Part shown: piece after piece, positions 9,584 to 18,712 of the stretch
Position numbering within the stretch: position 1 is the first letter of the stretch
How the letters are laid out: every line of letters begins with the position of its first letter
Assembly: GCA_031281585.1 (NCBI GenBank)
Contig: JAITFE010000100.1
Coordinates: forward strand, 1-64,000
Reading direction: 5' to 3'
Length of the DNA stretch: 64,000 bases
Origin: Bifidobacteriaceae bacterium
Lineage (GTDB): Bacteria; Actinomycetota; Actinomycetes; Actinomycetales; WQXJ01
Notes under the pieces: generated by a model
Told to the model about the DNA's origin: nothing
The model's input: only the letters and a program-made list of their open reading frames with translations
The model's database searches: none
Program-made: the position numbers and the translations under genes

Positions 9584-11152
9584 TCAGGGGCAGCTGAGGA
9601 GGTAGCCGGAGAAGCGGGCGCGGATGACCCGGTCCTTGACTTCGCAGCCTTGGGGCGCGGCCACCTCCGCCTCGAACCGGTCGGCCAGGCCGGGTTGGTC
9701 GGTGGGGAAGTAGAAAGCCACCAGGCCGCTTCCTGCCATGTTGGGCGGCACGTCCGTCGCAGCTATGGCGCCGGACGGGATCAAGTCGGCCGCCCGCAAG
9801 AACTGGCCGGGATACGCGGTTTCGAGCAGTCGGGTGGCGTCGTTGGCGTGGACAAAGCCGTCTGCGGCAGCCGCCAAACCGGCCAGGGACCGGAAATCCT
9901 CGCCGAACTTGGCGGTTTGGGCGTGCTGGATGGCGCAGGAGGCGGCCATCGGCGCCAGCAGGGCGACGGCGGCGACCGCGCCAAGACGCGGGCGGGTCCG
10001 CCAAAGCGCCACGAGGCCCTCGGCGAACAGCCAGACGGCGCCTGGCACCGCGAACACGACATAGCGTTCAAGGTAGGAGGGCGTGTAGACCACGCTGAGC
10101 CCGATCAGCGCGGCGGAGGGTAGGGCGAACCAGATCAGGGCGGTGACACCGGCGCGGCGGGCGCCAAGGTCGTTCCGCGACCGGGCGGCGAGGGCCGCGA
10201 CCAACGCCAGCCCGACCAAGAAGGCCATGACCGCGGAAGCGATGTGCCAGCCGACCAACCCGCCGTCCCGGTCGCGCGGGAACATGAAAAGCTGGCCGAC
10301 TGCGAACCTGGCGGCGAGTTCCGCCAGGCCGTCCGGCAGCCAGCCCACCTGCCCGCGCTGGGTGCCAACGCGGATGGCGAACGGGAGGGTCAAGGCGCCG
10401 ATCAGGGCCCAAGAGGCGGCGAACCCGAGCCACGGCCGCCGCCAACGGCGAAACCGCGAGGGCGGTTCGGAGCCGGCGCCGCGGCGAGCAGCGTGTCGCG
10501 GGCCGGCGGCCCAGTTCCAGATGATCGCCATATGGGCCGCCGCCAACAGCGGCACATAGATGAGGAAGACAGTTCCGGCTGTCATGGCCAGGGCATACGC
10601 GATCCACCAAAGGGCGGCCCTGGAACCCGCCCGACAGGCCTTGACCAGGAAATAGGTCGCCCACACGGCGAACGCGAGGGCGAGCGCGAAACTGCGGGCC
10701 TCGTCGCCCGCCCAGTTCAACCCCGGCGTGAAGGCGAAGACCACGCCGCCGGCGAGGGCCACAGCGCCTCCGCGCAGGGCGCGCAGAAGTAGGACGAATC
10801 CCGCTCCGGCCAAGGCCACGGCGATAAGCGAGAGCGAGCGTGTCGCCACCTCCGACCAGCCGAACGCCTGGCCCCAGTAGTGGAGTGTGGCGTAGTAGGC
10901 GGCGTGGACCAGGTCATGGCTCCGAACCAGGCCCGGCAGATCGGCTATGGGGGCCTGCGCGTGCTCCAAAGAGACGACCTCGTCATACCAGTAGGAGGGG
11001 CCGCCCAGTCCAATCAACCCGGTCAGGGCGACCAGGGCGAACTCGCCGCCGGCCAGGGCCAACGGCGGCAACCGCAGCACGCTCCCGGCCAAAGCACGGG
11101 GCCGCGAACGCGGAAGGTTCGGCCCGTCGCCGGGATTCGTAAGACCGGTCAC
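9584..11152 (-). CDS. PMT/ArnT-like membrane glycosyltransferase
   Basis: The protein has 522 residues and about 10-12 predicted membrane helices. The first external loop contains YWYDE, the Asp-Glu pair that lipid-linked-sugar-dependent GT39/GT83-type enzymes use near the N-terminus. A second loop element, RSFALALAF after GDEA, also fits. It probably transfers a sugar from a polyprenyl-phosphate donor to a protein or envelope glycan on the outer face of the membrane. Acceptor and sugar cannot be told. It starts 12 bp after the stop of an LCP-family gene on the same strand, so the two are likely co-transcribed and may act on the same envelope polymer. Confidence 0.7.
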   Translation of the reverse strand: MTGLTNPGDGPNLPRSRPRALAGSVLRLPPLALAGGEFALVALTGLIGLGGPSYWYDEVVSLEHAQAPIADLPGLVRSHDLVHAAYYATLHYWGQAFGWSEVATRSLSLIAVALAGAGFVLLLRALRGGAVALAGGVVFAFTPGLNWAGDEARSFALALAFAVWATYFLVKACRAGSRAALWWIAYALAMTAGTVFLIYVPLLAAAHMAIIWNWAAGPRHAARRGAGSEPPSRFRRWRRPWLGFAASWALIGALTLPFAIRVGTQRGQVGWLPDGLAELAARFAVGQLFMFPRDRDGGLVGWHIASAVMAFLVGLALVAALAARSRNDLGARRAGVTALIWFALPSAALIGLSVVYTPSYLERYVVFAVPGAVWLFAEGLVALWRTRPRLGAVAAVALLAPMAASCAIQHAQTAKFGEDFRSLAGLAAAADGFVHANDATRLLETAYPGQFLRAADLIPSGAIAATDVPPNMAGSGLVAFYFPTDQPGLADRFEAEVAAPQGCEVKDRVIRARFSGYLLSCP

Positions 11153-11164
11153 CGGCGGCCGGCG

Positions 11165-12568
11165 TTAGTCGTCGCCGTCTTGACCGGCCGGCGGGCAGGT
11201 GACGGGCGCGGTCAGCGGGGTCACAAAGTCGGGATCGGCTGGCGGAACGGTCGTTTGGGGCACCGCGCCGTCGGTTCCCGTCGCGCCGCCAGCGCCCTGG
11301 CTCGCCTCGCCGGTCGGATCCTGGCCGATCGGGTCCCCGCCGGACGGATCGGACGGGTCAGACGTGTCGTCGAGGGGCTCCGGATTCGCCACCTTGTAAG
11401 GCGTGGTGCCGGGAATCGGCTGATCCAGCGCGATCAGTTCGAAAACCTCGGCTGCGTTGAGGCCCCCGAAGCGGTTCGGAGCCCCCCATGAGGCCAGCCT
11501 GACTCGGTTCGTGTCTTGCGTGTCCTGCACCCAGGGAGCAGTGAACAGGGACACGTTCTCCATCTTGATGTTCCTCAGCGCGTAGGCAAGGCCGGCCAGG
11601 TCCATGACCGAGCCGAGCTCCGGGCCAACGTAAAGGGAGCGCGTGACGGCGGTGGCGGTGGCGTTCAGCTTGCCAAGGGATTGGAGGTTGCCGGAGGCCA
11701 AGACCTTGTTGATGACGGTGGCGATCAGTTCCTGTTGGCGCGAGATGCGCTCGGTGTCCGCGCCGGTCAGCCAGTCGCCGTAGTAGGTCTTGCCTTCCCG
11801 TGTGCGGGCGAAGGCAAGCGCCTTCCGGCCGTCGAGATGGTTCATGCCGGGGGGAAGGTCAACACCCGACTTCTTCCCGACCAGGCCTTCGGGAACGCAA
11901 ATACTCACGCCCCCCAGTCCGTCCACCACATTGGCGAAGCCCGCAAACTGGACCAGCACAAAGGTGTCGAGGCGGATGTCGGTGGCCAGTTCCACGGTTT
12001 TCATGACGCAGGCCACGCCCTCGTCTTTGGCAGTGAAGTCGTTGTCGGACCCGCGCTGGAACGCCACGTTGATCATGCGGGTCGAGCCGCCGTGGGTTTC
12101 GGTGCCGTCCGGGCGGGTGCAATCGGGAGTCTCCAGGAGCGTGTCGCGGGGGATCGCCACCACGTCGACGCGGGAGCGGTCGGCGGACAGGTGCGCGATC
12201 ATGTTGACGTCGTTCAGCACCGTCTCCATGGTGTCCCCGGAGTAGGCCGCGTTCTCGCCCTCCCGGCTGTCGATCGCGGTGATCAGGATGTTGACGGCGC
12301 GGCCGCCGAACGGGTCGTTCGGGGCGGCTTGCGCGCTGGTGGTGGCCCGCTGCTCGGGCCGGTCATCCATGCCGATAAGCTCCTTGACCCGGTCCAGGGT
12401 GGTGATGTTCGCGTCAAGTTGGCGAATGCGCTCGCCCACGGCCACGCAGGCTGCCAGCATGGAGGCCGCGACCAGGGTGGCGGCGACCTTCAGCGGGCGG
12501 CGCCGCCGCGCCTTCGCCCGGTGCTGAGACGGGACCGGGGCTCGGCCGGCCGCGTGGCGCGGATGCAC
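11165..12568 (-). CDS. LytR-CpsA-Psr family glycopolymer transferase
   Basis: LCP proteins move polyprenyl-pyrophosphate-linked glycopolymers (teichoic acid, arabinogalactan, capsule) onto peptidoglycan outside the membrane. After a short basic cytosolic end there is one membrane helix (PLKVAATLVAASMLAACV). The LCP domain follows, with YSGDTMETVLNDVNM, the VVAIPRDT element and FARTREGK followed by the ERISRQQELI helix. The C-terminal ~90 residues are Pro/Asp/Gly-rich. I place the start at the GTG at 12568 (467 residues) because AAGGAGG lies just before it. The reading frame stays open further upstream, but that part is an Arg/Pro-rich shadow. The gene is followed by a second LCP gene's neighbourhood, and the downstream gene is a membrane glycosyltransferase. 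Confidence 0.88.
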   Translation of the reverse strand: MHPRHAAGRAPVPSQHRAKARRRRPLKVAATLVAASMLAACVAVGERIRQLDANITTLDRVKELIGMDDRPEQRATTSAQAAPNDPFGGRAVNILITAIDSREGENAAYSGDTMETVLNDVNMIAHLSADRSRVDVVAIPRDTLLETPDCTRPDGTETHGGSTRMINVAFQRGSDNDFTAKDEGVACVMKTVELATDIRLDTFVLVQFAGFANVVDGLGGVSICVPEGLVGKKSGVDLPPGMNHLDGRKALAFARTREGKTYYGDWLTGADTERISRQQELIATVINKVLASGNLQSLGKLNATATAVTRSLYVGPELGSVMDLAGLAYALRNIKMENVSLFTAPWVQDTQDTNRVRLASWGAPNRFGGLNAAEVFELIALDQPIPGTTPYKVANPEPLDDTSDPSDPSGGDPIGQDPTGEASQGAGGATGTDGAVPQTTVPPADPDFVTPLTAPVTCPPAGQDGDD

Positions 12569-12713
12569 ATGCCCTCCTTCGGCAATTGTCAAGAAAGATC
12601 GGTTCCAGGGTAGAGCCACGGCTTGGCGGAACCGCGAAGGCGCAGGTCGAGGCCGGTAAAGGTTTGGTGGAGATCGGGCGAGGGGTCGCCGGGCCGGCCG
12701 TCGCGGGCGGCGG

Positions 12714-14129
12714 TCACGGCGTGGGAGCGGTCCACGTGCCGTCCCGGATCTGTTGGAAGTCGCGGGGCGCCTGCTCCGGGTCCAGCAAGACCGCCTGGCC
12801 AATTCCGCCGGGCTGGTAGTCCGTGGTCTTGATCGCGGGAGTGCCCTGAATGCCGTCCGGCCCGGCCGCCGCGCGGAAGTCGAGCACCAGTCGGCCCAGG
12901 CTCCAAATGGAGGCGTCTTGGTCCACGGTCAGGGAGCCGGTGCCGGCCCTGACCAGGTCCACTTGGCGGTCTGGGCGCCACAGCAGCGACGGCTCGATCG
13001 CTTTGCCAATGACCGCGCCCAAGACTTGGCGCTGGCGGTTGCCCCGGCCTATGTCGCCGGTGGGATCGGCTTTGCGCATCCGGCTGAAGGCCAACGCTTG
13101 GACGCCGTCTACGTCGTGGCAGCCGGCCTGCCAGTCAAGTCCCGAATCGTGGTCGGAGACGTTCTGGTCCAAGCAGAGGTTGACGCCGCCCACCGCGTCG
13201 ACCAATTCCGTGACCGACCCGAAGCCCACCTCCACATACCGGTCGACATGCATTCCGGTGAGCGTCTGAACCGTCTCCACGAGCAGGCGAGGCCCCCCGA
13301 ACGCGTAGGCGGCGTTGATCTTCTGCCCGCCGTAGCCGGGGATTTCCACGTAGGTGTCGCGGGGCAGCGAGATCAGGTAGGCCTGGCCGTTCGCCGCCCG
13401 GTGGACCAACAGCAGCGAGTCCGCCCGGGCGCCTTCGGTGGTGTCCGCCACGCCCCCCGTGCCCCGTTTGTCCGAGCCCGCCACAAGATACGTGCGGCCC
13501 TCGTCGGTTCCGCCCGCCGCCAGCGCGTCAACGTGCTGCAGCTTGCCGTTGGCCCAGATCGCCAGGCCGACGGGCCACGCCAGGGCCAACACCAGCAAGA
13601 AGGCCAGCGTGACCAAAACTTTGCGCCCACGCCGGCGCCGCCTCGGCCGGGCCGGGAACCCGCCCGCCGCCGATGCCGTGCCGCCCAGCCTTTCCCCCGC
13701 CCCCGCTTGGGGGTTTCCCCGGCCGGGGCGGGGGCTGCCTGTGGCGGGCGTGGGGGAGTAGACGCGGGGTTGTCCCGCCGCCCGCCGCGGCGCGGCCGCA
13801 AAGCCGGAAGCCGGCCCGGTTGGCGGATTGGCAGCTGGATCGGCTGTGGGGAGCGGTTGGCCGGCTACCCGTCGGGGCTTTGGCGGGGCTGGGAACGGCT
13901 CGGCGGCATCGTGCGAGCCGGCGGCGGGACCGGGCTCGGGTGGAAACCGGCGGGGGGCTGGGAACGGCTCGGCGGCGGGAGACATGCGGGCGAGGCGGGT
14001 GGCGGACGTGTCGGCGGCGAGTCCGGGCGGCGGCTGGAGCGGCTTGGCGGGACCGGCCGTGCGACGGCTCGGAGCGCTCGCTGGCGCGCGGGCCGGACGG
14101 TAACGGGGAAGGTCGCGGTCACTGCTCAT
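12714..14129 (-). CDS. LytR-CpsA-Psr family protein, second copy
   Basis: The protein has 471 residues. A ~165-residue Pro/Arg/Ala-rich cytosolic N-terminus ends in a run of arginines before one membrane helix (~171-192). The external LCP domain shows GARADSLLLV, the ISLPRDTYVEIPG element, KINAAYAFGG, VDAVGGVNLCL, and FSRMRKADPTGD followed by GRGNRQRQVL. The charged Arg and Asp residues that bind the pyrophosphate are kept. Divergence from the neighbouring LCP protein suggests they act on different polymers or at different times. The ATG at 14129 is preferred over one three codons upstream because a TACTAT box sits 7 nt before it, as in other leaderless genes here. The 145 bp between the two LCP genes show no other gene. 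Confidence 0.88.
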   Translation of the reverse strand: MSSDRDLPRYRPARAPASAPSRRTAGPAKPLQPPPGLAADTSATRLARMSPAAEPFPAPRRFPPEPGPAAGSHDAAEPFPAPPKPRRVAGQPLPTADPAANPPTGPASGFAAAPRRAAGQPRVYSPTPATGSPRPGRGNPQAGAGERLGGTASAAGGFPARPRRRRRGRKVLVTLAFLLVLALAWPVGLAIWANGKLQHVDALAAGGTDEGRTYLVAGSDKRGTGGVADTTEGARADSLLLVHRAANGQAYLISLPRDTYVEIPGYGGQKINAAYAFGGPRLLVETVQTLTGMHVDRYVEVGFGSVTELVDAVGGVNLCLDQNVSDHDSGLDWQAGCHDVDGVQALAFSRMRKADPTGDIGRGNRQRQVLGAVIGKAIEPSLLWRPDRQVDLVRAGTGSLTVDQDASIWSLGRLVLDFRAAAGPDGIQGTPAIKTTDYQPGGIGQAVLLDPEQAPRDFQQIRDGTWTAPTP

Positions 14130-14136
14130 CGCAGCC

Positions 14137-14142
14137 ATAGTA
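14137..14142 (-). promoter_or_regulatory. -10-like box for the second LCP gene
   Basis: On the minus strand TACTAT is followed by 7 nt and then ATG at 14129. It overlaps the alternative upstream ATG, which argues against that one. Confidence 0.45.
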
Positions 14143-14250
14143 AGGCGGCGGCGCGCGGTTCGGGCCGTCCTGCAGGGGGAGGGCGCGAATTGCCGGTGGG
14201 GCGGAGGCGGACAACCGAGGCCGGCGCCCCTTGTGGCGGAGAGGCTGACT

Positions 14251-14256
14251 TAGGAT
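14251..14256 (+). promoter_or_regulatory. -10-like box, leaderless glycosyltransferase start
   Basis: TAGGAT is followed by exactly 6 nt and then the GTG at 14263. No Shine-Dalgarno sequence is present. Confidence 0.5.
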
Positions 14257-14262
14257 TGTCCG

Positions 14263-15354
14263 GTGGGCACCGACCGGGACGTGAACGCACCTGACGGGCC
14301 CAGCGCCGCCGCGCTCGCCCCTGACCGGGCCTCGACCGGGCCGGGAGCGGAGAACTGGCCGGCGGTCAGCATAATCGTGCCGGCGGTTGATCACGACCAC
14401 GCGCGGCGGGTCGTCGCGGACCTGCTGGCGGACCCCTATCCGGGCGCGTTCGAGATTTTGCTGGCCGTGCCGGGGCCGACCGGCCACCCGGCGGCGGGCG
14501 ACCCGCTGGCCGGGGATGCGTCCGACCCACGGGTGACCGTGGTCCACGCAAAAAGCCAGTCGAAGGCCGCGCTCGTCAACGCGGCCGCGTTCGCGGCCCA
14601 GTACCCGGTCTTATCCCAGGTCCGGCGGGGCGCGGGCAACTGGACCGCGCTGCTCAAACACGCCGTCTCGGCGATGGAGGTGACGGGCGCGGACGTGGTC
14701 GGGGGCTCTTCGGTGGCGTTCGGGCTCGGGTCGGCCGAACAGGCGATCTCGCAGGCGCTGAACTCCTCGCTGGGCGTGGGGCCCCGGCCGTCGCGCGCCG
14801 GGGTGGGCAAAGGCCCCGTCGACTCGGTGCGGATGGTGGCCATCCGGCGCGAAGCTTTCGAGCGGGCCGGGGGCCTGGTGGAGGCGTTCGCCGGGGCTCA
14901 GGACTGGGAGCTGCAACACCGGGTGCGGCGGGCGGGCGGCATGGTCTGGCTGGACCCGTCGCTGGCGTTGCGGGGACGCACCCCCGGTTCGGTCGGGGAA
15001 CTGGCCCGCGTCATGTTCCGGTCTGGCGCCTGGCGGCGCAAAGTCATCTTCGCCCACTCCGACACCTCCACGCTGCGTTACGCCGTGCCGCCCATTTTGG
15101 TGGCGGGCCTGACCCTGGCGTTGGTCGCCGCCGTGGCGGGGGGAGCGCTGGTCTCGCCGTGGGCGTGGTGGCTGGCGGCGGCGCCGCTGGTCTACGCGGC
15201 GGCCATGGCTGTGGGCGTGGCGATCGCCGGGCGCGGACTGCGCTTTGGCGGCCTGGTCCGCATGTGGTGGGCGGTCATGGCGATCCACCTGTCGTGGGGC
15301 GCGGGCTTCCTGTTCGGCCGCAGTCGCGGCCGCGCTGCCCGAACGCCTGCCTGA
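14263..15354 (+). CDS. ExoA-like GT2 protein lacking the DxD-type site
   Basis: The protein has 363 residues. It resembles membrane-associated family-2 glycosyltransferases of the ExoA (succinoglycan) type: VSIIVPAVD near residue 35, TGADVVGGSSV, DSVRMVAIRREAFERAGGL, then AQDWELQHRVRRAGG and VWLDPSL, ending in two or three membrane helices and a short basic tail. In active relatives the block before TGAD contains VDGH or similar, which binds nucleotide-sugar and metal. Here the equivalent stretch reads YPVLSQVRRGAGNW, with no acidic residue. The acidic EL pair of the later ED-like motif is kept. The protein may be inactive or bind a different substrate. It is divergently placed from the LCP gene, so an envelope role is likely. 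Confidence 0.7.
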   Translation: MGTDRDVNAPDGPSAAALAPDRASTGPGAENWPAVSIIVPAVDHDHARRVVADLLADPYPGAFEILLAVPGPTGHPAAGDPLAGDASDPRVTVVHAKSQSKAALVNAAAFAAQYPVLSQVRRGAGNWTALLKHAVSAMEVTGADVVGGSSVAFGLGSAEQAISQALNSSLGVGPRPSRAGVGKGPVDSVRMVAIRREAFERAGGLVEAFAGAQDWELQHRVRRAGGMVWLDPSLALRGRTPGSVGELARVMFRSGAWRRKVIFAHSDTSTLRYAVPPILVAGLTLALVAAVAGGALVSPWAWWLAAAPLVYAAAMAVGVAIAGRGLRFGGLVRMWWAVMAIHLSWGAGFLFGRSRGRAARTPA

Positions 15355-15435
15355 GCCCAGCCCGCGGGCGCGGAGACGGCGAGGCGACCGGCATCCGCCC
15401 CGCGCGCCGCTGCCGACCGGCGGCGTTCTCACGGC

Positions 15436-15441
15436 TACCAT
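15436..15441 (+). promoter_or_regulatory. -10-like box of the parA-der operon
   Basis: TACCAT lies 6 nt before the GTG of parA. It would drive the whole coupled run to 22671. Confidence 0.5.
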
Positions 15442-15447
15442 TGGCGG

Positions 15448-16284
15448 GTGACCAAGCCTGCTGACAGCCTCAAGGACTTCCCTGAGCCGGCGGCCCTGGA
15501 AGGCCACGGGCCCGCCCGCGTGATCGCCCTGTGCAATCAGAAAGGCGGCGTGGGCAAGACGACCACGTCGGTCAACCTGGGCGCGGCGCTGGCCGAATAC
15601 GGCCGACGCGTCCTGGTTGTGGACTTCGACCCGCAGGGCGCCGCCTCGGTGGCGCTCGGGGTGACCACCAGGGAAGACCAGGCGACGGTCTACGACGCGC
15701 TGATGAGCTCATCGGTCGCGGTGACGGACATCATTGTGCCGACCGCCGCCGCCGGGCTGGACATGGCCCCGGCGAACATTGACCTGTCCGCGGCCGAGGT
15801 GCAACTGGTGGGGGAGGTCGCCCGCGAAACCGCGCTGGCCAGGATGCTTCGCCCGGTCCTCGACACCTACGATGTCGTGCTGATCGACTGCCAACCGTCG
15901 CTCGGGTTGCTGACCGTGAACGCCTTGACGGCATCGCACGGGGTGATCATCCCCCTTGAGACGGAGTATTTCGCGTTGCGCGGGGTGGCGCTTCTGGTGG
16001 AGACCATCGCGAAAGTGGCGGACCGCCTCAACCCGCGCCTGAAGATCGACGGCATCTTGGCGACCATGGTCGACTTGCGGACGCTGCACTCCCGCGAGGT
16101 CTTGGAACGGGTGCATGAGGCGTTCGGGGCGCAGGTTTTCGACACGGTGATCGCCCGGACGGTCAAGTTCCCCGACTCGTCGGTCGCCGCGGAGCCCATC
16201 TTGACGTTCGCGCCGGACCACCCGGGCGCCCTGTCCTACCGGCGGTTGGCCCGCGAGCTCATCGCGCGGGGCGATGCCGCCTGA
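15448..16284 (+). CDS. ParA/Soj-family ATPase
   Basis: The protein has 278 residues and a deviant Walker A motif KGGVGKTT at 32-39, DFDPQG and the DCQPSLG Walker B region, typical of ParA/MinD-type ATPases that dimerise with ATP on DNA. No ParB gene or parS-like cluster is adjacent, so it is not the classic oriC-linked parAB pair. In Actinobacteria this orphan homologue (like the M. tuberculosis gene just before scpA) regularly heads the scpAB operon, which suggests a job in chromosome organisation with condensin. Its end overlaps scpA by 11 bp, consistent with translational coupling. Confidence 0.9.
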   Translation: MTKPADSLKDFPEPAALEGHGPARVIALCNQKGGVGKTTTSVNLGAALAEYGRRVLVVDFDPQGAASVALGVTTREDQATVYDALMSSSVAVTDIIVPTAAAGLDMAPANIDLSAAEVQLVGEVARETALARMLRPVLDTYDVVLIDCQPSLGLLTVNALTASHGVIIPLETEYFALRGVALLVETIAKVADRLNPRLKIDGILATMVDLRTLHSREVLERVHEAFGAQVFDTVIARTVKFPDSSVAAEPILTFAPDHPGALSYRRLARELIARGDAA

Positions 16285-17119
16285 CTTCTTGGCGCCGCCC
16301 CCGGCCGGAGCCGCTGGCGGGACCGCCGTGGCCGAACCCCCCGCCCCGCCGCAGGCCTTCGCCGTCACCCTTGAGAACTTCGAGGGCCCTTTCGACCTCC
16401 TGGTTTCGCTGATCACGAAGCGTCAGCTTGACATCACAGAAATTGCCTTGGCTGAGGTGACGGACGAGTTCATCGCCTACGTCGAATCCCGCCCCGACAA
16501 CTGGCCGCTGTCGCAGGCGTCGGAGTTCCTGGTCGTGGCGGCGACCCTGCTGGACTTGAAGGCGGCCTCTTTGCTGCCCGGCGGAATCGCGGACAGCGAG
16601 GACCTGGAATTGCTTGAGGCCCGCGACTTGCTGTTCGCGCGCCTGCTGGAGTACCGCGCGTTCAAGGAGTTGTCCGGCTCCATTGCGGCCCGGTTCGCGG
16701 AGCAGGCCCGCCACGTCCCCCGGCTGACCAGCTTGGAGCCGCAGTTCGCGCGTTTGCTGCCGGACTTGGTCTGGTCGATCGGGCCAACACAGTTGGCGGT
16801 TATCGCCGCGGCCGTCCTGTACCGCCCGCGAACGGCGCCCGAGGTGCCGCTGGGCCACCTGCACGCGCCCGCGGTTTCGGTGAGCGTCCAGGCCGGCCTC
16901 ATGGCCGAACATCTGGCGGCCCAGGGCCGGGCGACCTTCCGGGCGCTGATAGCGGACGCGGACAACTCGCTGGCTGTGATCGTCGCCCGGTTCTTGGCCC
17001 TGCTGGAGATGTTCCGGGCCGGTCAAGTCACTTTTGAGCAGCCTGAGGCCCTAGGGGAGTTGGCCATCGCTTGGACGGGAGCGGCCACCACAGTGGAGAT
17101 CTCGGAGGAATTCGCGTGA
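16274..17119 (+). CDS. scpA: Segregation and condensation protein A
   Basis: ScpA is the kleisin that bridges the two SMC heads and recruits ScpB in bacterial condensin. The 281-residue protein has the family opening (FAVTLENFEGPFDLLVSLI), the LDITEIALAEVTDEF helix, the SEFLVVAATLLDLKAASLLP segment and a winged-helix C-terminus. The first ~30 residues are a Pro/Ala-rich extension. It overlaps parA and is followed by scpB with a GTGA overlap, so the three are made together. The SMC gene itself is not in the window. Confidence 0.95.
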   Translation: MPPDFLAPPPAGAAGGTAVAEPPAPPQAFAVTLENFEGPFDLLVSLITKRQLDITEIALAEVTDEFIAYVESRPDNWPLSQASEFLVVAATLLDLKAASLLPGGIADSEDLELLEARDLLFARLLEYRAFKELSGSIAARFAEQARHVPRLTSLEPQFARLLPDLVWSIGPTQLAVIAAAVLYRPRTAPEVPLGHLHAPAVSVSVQAGLMAEHLAAQGRATFRALIADADNSLAVIVARFLALLEMFRAGQVTFEQPEALGELAIAWTGAATTVEISEEFA

Positions 17120-17727
17120 CCGATTCCAAACTGGCCGCCCTTGAGGCCGTCCTGATGGTGGTGGACCAACCCGCCTCCACCACCGATCTGGCGATCGCGG
17201 TCGGCTTGCCCGTAGAGGAGGCCCGTCGCCTGCTTGAACTCCTGGCCGCCGAATATCGCGGCGCGGACGGCGCCCGCCCGCGTGGCTTCGAACTGCGGGA
17301 GGTCGGGGGCGGTTGGCGGATCTACTCCCACCCCGACCAGGCCGGCGTGGTGGAGCGGTTCGTCCGCGACGGCGCGACGGCCAAGCTGACCCAGGCGGCC
17401 CTCGAGACCCTGGCGATCATCGCCTACAAGGGCCCTATCAGCCGTGGGCGCGTCTCCCAGGTCCGCGGCGTGAGCGTCGACTCGGTGGTCCGCACCCTGG
17501 CCAGCCGGGGCTTGGTCGAGGAGGTCGGGGTCGAGGAAACCTCAGGCGCCTCCCTTTACGCCACCACCAACCTGTTCCTGGAGCGCATGGGCATCTCCTC
17601 GCTCCGCGAGTTGGAGCCCTTGACCCCCCACCTGCCGACGGGGGAGGCGCTCGAGGAAATCAAGGACCAGGTGGAGGAGCAACCGCCCGTCCTCGGGGCA
17701 GCGCCGGCGAACTCCTTGGTGGGCTAG
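17116..17727 (+). CDS. scpB: Segregation and condensation protein B
   Basis: ScpB dimers bind ScpA and form the SMC-ScpAB complex that compacts and segregates chromosomes. The protein has 203 residues with two winged helices; the family block QAALETLAIIAYKGPISRG, then VRGVSVDSVVRTL and RGLVEE, is clear. The start is taken as the GTG at 17116, which overlaps the scpA stop as GTGA. A longer frame beginning at 17071 would only add residues within scpA. The C-terminal ~25 residues are acidic and non-conserved. Confidence 0.95.
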   Translation: MTDSKLAALEAVLMVVDQPASTTDLAIAVGLPVEEARRLLELLAAEYRGADGARPRGFELREVGGGWRIYSHPDQAGVVERFVRDGATAKLTQAALETLAIIAYKGPISRGRVSQVRGVSVDSVVRTLASRGLVEEVGVEETSGASLYATTNLFLERMGISSLRELEPLTPHLPTGEALEEIKDQVEEQPPVLGAAPANSLVG

Positions 17728-17776
17728 CCTATTAAGCTGCGTGTGGGCCAAGCACGGTCCGCGCCAGCTTTTCAGG

Positions 17777-17795
17777 GCCGTCCCCGGGGGACGGC
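17777..17795 (+). other. 9-bp perfect hairpin between scpB and rluB
   Basis: GCCGTCCCC-G-GGGGACGGC is a perfect inverted repeat in the 103-bp gap after scpB, followed by GTTTCC rather than a T-run. It could slow or partly end transcription between the condensin genes and rluB. Confidence 0.4.
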
Positions 17796-17830
17796 GTTTC
17801 CGCTGAATCACAATCAGGAGAGACCGCAGC

Positions 17831-18712
17831 ATGACTCCATCGCGTCCCCGTGGCGCCCAGGCAGGCGAAAGCCGGGGCAAGAAGGGCGGCGGGCAACGGG
17901 AACGGCGCGCGCAGGGCCGCGCCGCGGGCGGGCGGACGGCCGGCGGGAGGCGTGAGCGCGGCCCCCGCGAAGAGCCGCCCTATGACGAAGAGGGCGTCCG
18001 CCTTCAGAAGATCCTGGCCGAGGCCGGCGTGGCCTCCAGACGAGCCGCCGAAGACATGATCCTGGCGGGGCGGATCCAAGTGGACGGCGTCCGCGTCCGT
18101 GAACTCGGCCTCAGAGTGGACCCGGACCGGCGCCGCATCGAGGTGGACGGCCTGCCCATCGAGACAGACTCCAGCAAGCTGACATTGGCCCTCAACAAAC
18201 CAGTTGGCGTGGTGTCCACAATGGACGACCCAGAAGACCGCCCCACACTGGCCGCCCTGGTCCAGACCAGGAAGGAACGGCTCTTCCATGTTGGCCGCCT
18301 GGACCGGGACTCGGAGGGTTTGATCCTCCTCACCAATGACGGCGCGCTGGCCAACGCGTTGGCCCACCCCTCGCACGAGGTCCCCAAAACCTACCTCGCG
18401 ACCGTCGAGGGCCGGGTGTCCAGGGGCGTGGGCAGGCGCTTGCGCGAGGGGATCGAGTTGGAGGACGGCGTGGCCGCCGTCGACTCGTTCCGCTTGGTCG
18501 ACTCGATCCCCGGATACACCCAGGTCGAATTGACGCTCCATTCAGGCCGCAACCGGGTGGTGCGCCGCATGTTGGCCGAGGTTGGCCACCCAGTGACGCA
18601 ACTGGTCAGGACCAAAGTCGGCCCAATCGCCCTGGGGGACCTCAAGTCCGGCCGTTGGCGCGTCCTGTCCGGCCCGGAGTTGGCCTCGCTGAAGAAGGCG
18701 GCCAACTTGTGA
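17831..18712 (+). CDS. RsuA/RluB-family rRNA pseudouridine synthase
   Basis: The enzyme converts a specific uridine of rRNA to pseudouridine. The protein has 293 residues. About 50 Arg/Gly-rich residues come first, then an S4 RNA-binding domain (57-103, VRLQKILAEAGVASRR), then the catalytic domain with aspartate D158 in GRLDRDSEGL. RNRVVRRMLAEVGHPV and LVRTKVGPIALG follow as expected. Orthologues in this operon position are usually called RluB, acting on 23S rRNA, but the exact target cannot be read from sequence. The ATG follows AGGAG at a longish distance (~12 nt). Its stop overlaps tyrA as GTGA. Confidence 0.9.
   Translation: MTPSRPRGAQAGESRGKKGGGQRERRAQGRAAGGRTAGGRRERGPREEPPYDEEGVRLQKILAEAGVASRRAAEDMILAGRIQVDGVRVRELGLRVDPDRRRIEVDGLPIETDSSKLTLALNKPVGVVSTMDDPEDRPTLAALVQTRKERLFHVGRLDRDSEGLILLTNDGALANALAHPSHEVPKTYLATVEGRVSRGVGRRLREGIELEDGVAAVDSFRLVDSIPGYTQVELTLHSGRNRVVRRMLAEVGHPVTQLVRTKVGPIALGDLKSGRWRVLSGPELASLKKAANL

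Noticed and set aside
12569-12802. N-terminal extension of the first LCP protein
   Set aside because: The frame is open, but it is Arg/Pro-rich, and AAGGAGG marks GTG 12568 as the start.
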